From an uncultured Burkholderiales bacterium (GTDB lineage: Bacteria > Pseudomonadota > Gammaproteobacteria > Burkholderiales > Burkholderiaceae_E): a DNA stretch of 7,014 nucleotides. A program made the translations under genes and the position numbers. Position 1 is the first letter of the stretch; each line of letters starts with the position of its first letter. The stretch is from contig CAIXXI010000094.1 of assembly GCA_903923345.1 (NCBI GenBank), positions 1-7,014 on the forward strand. Reading direction: 5' to 3'. The notes under the pieces were generated by a model. The model made no database searches and was not told the DNA's origin. It worked only from the letters and a program-made list of their open reading frames with translations. This document shows positions 4,928-7,014 of the stretch, one piece after another.

Positions 4928-7014
4928 TCAGGCGTAATGCGGGTTGGACTTGTCGGGATCGACGCCGTACTTCGCAATGGCATCGGACAGGCTGCGCGGT
5001 TTGATCTTCTTGGCTGCAACCAGAGACTTCAGTGCGCTGAGCACGATGAAGTGACGATCCACCTCGAAGTGCGATCGCAGCTTGTAGCGAAAATCCGAGC
5101 GCCCGAAGCCATCGGTTCCCAGGACGCTGAAACTGCGGCCCGCCGGAATGTAGGCCCTGATCTGATCCGCAAACAGCTTCATGTAGTCGGTCGAGGCGAC
5201 GATTGGCCCTTCGTGCGCCGACAACTGCGAGGTGACATACGGCACCCGTGGTTTTTCGCCTGGATGCAGCAGGTTCCAGCGATCGCAGTCGAGCCCGTCG
5301 CGGCGCAGCTCCGTGAAGCTGGTGACCGACCAGACGTCGGCGGCCACGCCCCAGTCTTGTTCGAGCAACTGGGCCGCAGCCAGTGATTCACGCAGGATCG
5401 AGCCCGATCCCATCAGCTGCACGCGAGTGGTGTTCCCTGCCTCTCCCTCGCGAAGCAGGTACAGGCCGCGAACGATCCCGTCCTCGTCACCAGGTTTGAG
5501 GCCGGGGTGCGCGTAGTTTTCGTTGAGCAAGGTGATGTAGTAGTAGACATTTTCCTGCTCGCCCACCATGCGGCGCAGGCCATCCTGAATGATCACCGCG
5601 AGTTCATGGCTGAAGGTCGGGTCATAGGACACGCAGTTCGGGATGGTCGCAGACAGAATGTGGCTGTGGCCATCTTCGTGCTGCAGTCCCTCGCCGTTGA
5701 GCGTGGTCCGGCCCGATGTGCCGCCCAGCAGAAAACCGCGCGCCTGCATGTCGCCGGCCGCCCAGGCCAGGTCGCCCACACGCTGGAACCCGAACATCGA
5801 GTAATAGATGAAGAAGGGAATCATGATGCGGTTGTTCGTCGCGTACGACGTGGCCGCTGCGATCCAGGAGCAGAATGCACCCGCCTCGTTGATGCCCTCT
5901 TCCAGGATCTGCCCGGATTTGTCCTCGCGGTAGTACATGACCTGGTCCTTGTCGACCGGGGTGTACTTCTGGCCTTCGGGTGCATAGATGCCCAGTTGCC
6001 GGAACATGCCCTCCATGCCGAAGGTCCGCGCCTCGTCGGGAACGATCGGCACCACCCGCTGACCGATCGAGGCGTCCCGCGTCAATGCGGTCAGCACCCG
6101 AACAAAGGCTTGTGTCGTGGAGATCTCCCGGCCTTCGGCGGTCGGCTCCAGAACCGCCTTGAATGCCTCCAGCCCCGGGACCTGCAGCCCTTCATCGGCG
6201 CGCCGCCTGCGCTGTGGCAGGTATCCGCCGAGTTCGCGCCGACGCTCACGCATGTAGCGCATCTCGGGCGAGTCTTCGGCTGGCCGGTAGAACGGCAAAT
6301 CGTCGAGCTTGTCGTCGGGGATGGGAATGTTGAAGCGGTCGCGGAATTCGCGGATCGCCTGTGCGTCGAGCTTCTTGAGTTGGTGGGTCGGATTTTTCGC
6401 CTCGCCCACGCGGCCCATGCCGTAGCCCTTGACCGTCTTGGCCAGCACCACAGTCGGCTGCCCCTGATGGTTCATGGCGGCATGGAAGGCTGCGTAGACC
6501 TTGTGCGGATCATGGCCGCCGCGATTGAGGCGCCAGATGTCCTCATCGGTCATCCGGGACACCATTTCGAGCAACTTGGGATGCTTGCCGAAAAAGTGCT
6601 GGCGCACGAATGCGCCGTCATTGGCCTTGTAGGCCTGATATTCGCCGTCGACGGTCTCTTCCATCACGCGCTGCAGGATGCCGTCCTTGTCGCGCGCCAG
6701 CAGCGGATCCCAGTACGAGCCCCAGATCAGCTTGATCACATTCCAGCCCGAGCCGCGGAATTCGCCTTCGAGTTCCTGAATGATCTTGCCGTTACCGCGC
6801 ACTGGACCATCGAGGCGCTGCAGGTTGCAATTCACCACGAAGATCAGGTTGTCGAGCTTTTCGCGTGCAGCCAGACTGATGGCGCCCAGCGATTCCGGCT
6901 CATCCATTTCACCGTCACCACAAAACACCCAGACTTTCCGATTGGCTGTGTCGGCCAGGCCGCGGGCATGCAGATACTTGAGGAAACGCGCCTGGTAGAT
7001 CGCCATGATCGGGC
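4928..7014 (-). CDS. aceE: Pyruvate dehydrogenase E1 component, homodimeric type, 5' end cut off by window
   Basis: E1 is the thiamine-diphosphate enzyme that decarboxylates pyruvate and reductively acetylates the lipoyl group of E2. The window holds 694 residues to the stop. Reading continues upstream through Pro-Ile to the edge, so the ATG at 7006 is internal (PIMAIYQARFLKY). From the first complete codon, the ThDP/Mg motif is GDGEMDE (32-38) and NCNLQRLDGP (61-70), and the loop histidine is H210 in NPTHQLKK. These align with E. coli AceE D230, N258/N260 and H407 at a constant offset of 197, so about 197 N-terminal residues are missing and the full protein would be about 890, as in E. coli (887). 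Later blocks such as RTFGMEGMFRQLGIY, YYSMFGFQRVGDL, GGTSGRTTLNGEGLQHEDGH and VLGTDGFGRSD are all intact. It is the first visible gene of the PDH unit; its promoter lies outside the window. Confidence 0.98.
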   Translation of the reverse strand, partial: PIMAIYQARFLKYLHARGLADTANRKVWVFCGDGEMDEPESLGAISLAAREKLDNLIFVVNCNLQRLDGPVRGNGKIIQELEGEFRGSGWNVIKLIWGSYWDPLLARDKDGILQRVMEETVDGEYQAYKANDGAFVRQHFFGKHPKLLEMVSRMTDEDIWRLNRGGHDPHKVYAAFHAAMNHQGQPTVVLAKTVKGYGMGRVGEAKNPTHQLKKLDAQAIREFRDRFNIPIPDDKLDDLPFYRPAEDSPEMRYMRERRRELGGYLPQRRRRADEGLQVPGLEAFKAVLEPTAEGREISTTQAFVRVLTALTRDASIGQRVVPIVPDEARTFGMEGMFRQLGIYAPEGQKYTPVDKDQVMYYREDKSGQILEEGINEAGAFCSWIAAATSYATNNRIMIPFFIYYSMFGFQRVGDLAWAAGDMQARGFLLGGTSGRTTLNGEGLQHEDGHSHILSATIPNCVSYDPTFSHELAVIIQDGLRRMVGEQENVYYYITLLNENYAHPGLKPGDEDGIVRGLYLLREGEAGNTTRVQLMGSGSILRESLAAAQLLEQDWGVAADVWSVTSFTELRRDGLDCDRWNLLHPGEKPRVPYVTSQLSAHEGPIVASTDYMKLFADQIRAYIPAGRSFSVLGTDGFGRSDFRYKLRSHFEVDRHFIVLSALKSLVAAKKIKPRSLSDAIAKYGVDPDKSNPHYA

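Noticed and set aside
4912..5019. 36-codon N-terminal extension of aceF
   Set aside because: It overlaps the end of aceE and lacks family similarity, while the inner ATG has a ribosome binding site and the exact lipoyl-domain N-terminus.
1..7014. CRISPR arrays, tRNA/rRNA genes, insertion sequences, phage or toxin-antitoxin genes
   Set aside because: No array of spaced repeats, no tRNA-like fold, no transposase or terminal inverted repeats were seen; the window is almost fully coding with housekeeping-type genes.

Overview
The window looks like a chromosomal segment of a high-GC betaproteobacterium. All genes are on the minus strand, so transcription runs from right to left. The taxonomic reading rests on three things: a homodimeric E1-type pyruvate dehydrogenase, a dihydrolipoyl dehydrogenase with its own N-terminal lipoyl domain (an arrangement common in Neisseria, Ralstonia and Azoarcus-type bacteria), and a proteasome-like protein that matches the BPH family, which has been described as essentially restricted to Betaproteobacteria. 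A Rhodocyclales-like host is my guess only.

Layout in transcription order: aceE (PDH E1, 5' end cut off by the window's right edge, 4928-7014); aceF (E2, 3556-4911); a BPH-type N-terminal-nucleophile hydrolase (2900-3469, GTG start preferred); lpdA (lipoyl-domain E3, 1037-2848). A 108-bp gap follows that holds a long inverted repeat around a -10-like hexamer. Then come the small (dctQ, 389-928) and large (dctM, 1-392, 3' end missing) membrane subunits of a TRAP transporter. There is no gene-free stretch longer than about 110 bp.

The first four genes have short gaps (16, 86 and 51 bp) and look like one transcription unit encoding a complete pyruvate dehydrogenase complex. E1 decarboxylates pyruvate and acetylates the lipoyl arm of E2, E2 passes the acetyl group to CoA, and E3 reoxidises the lipoyl arm with NAD+. 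The odd member is the proteasome homologue inserted between E2 and E3. It has no unfoldase gene beside it in the window. All its expected catalytic residues are present, and its GTG start would expose the catalytic Thr1 simply by removal of the initiator Met.

The TRAP genes probably form a separate, regulated unit. They belong to the branch annotated as mannitol/chloroaromatic transporters, which includes 2-oxoacid carriers, so import of a 2-oxoacid such as pyruvate feeding the adjacent PDH is a possible but untested link. The lipoyl-domain 5' ends of aceF and lpdA are nearly identical in DNA, which suggests duplication or gene conversion.
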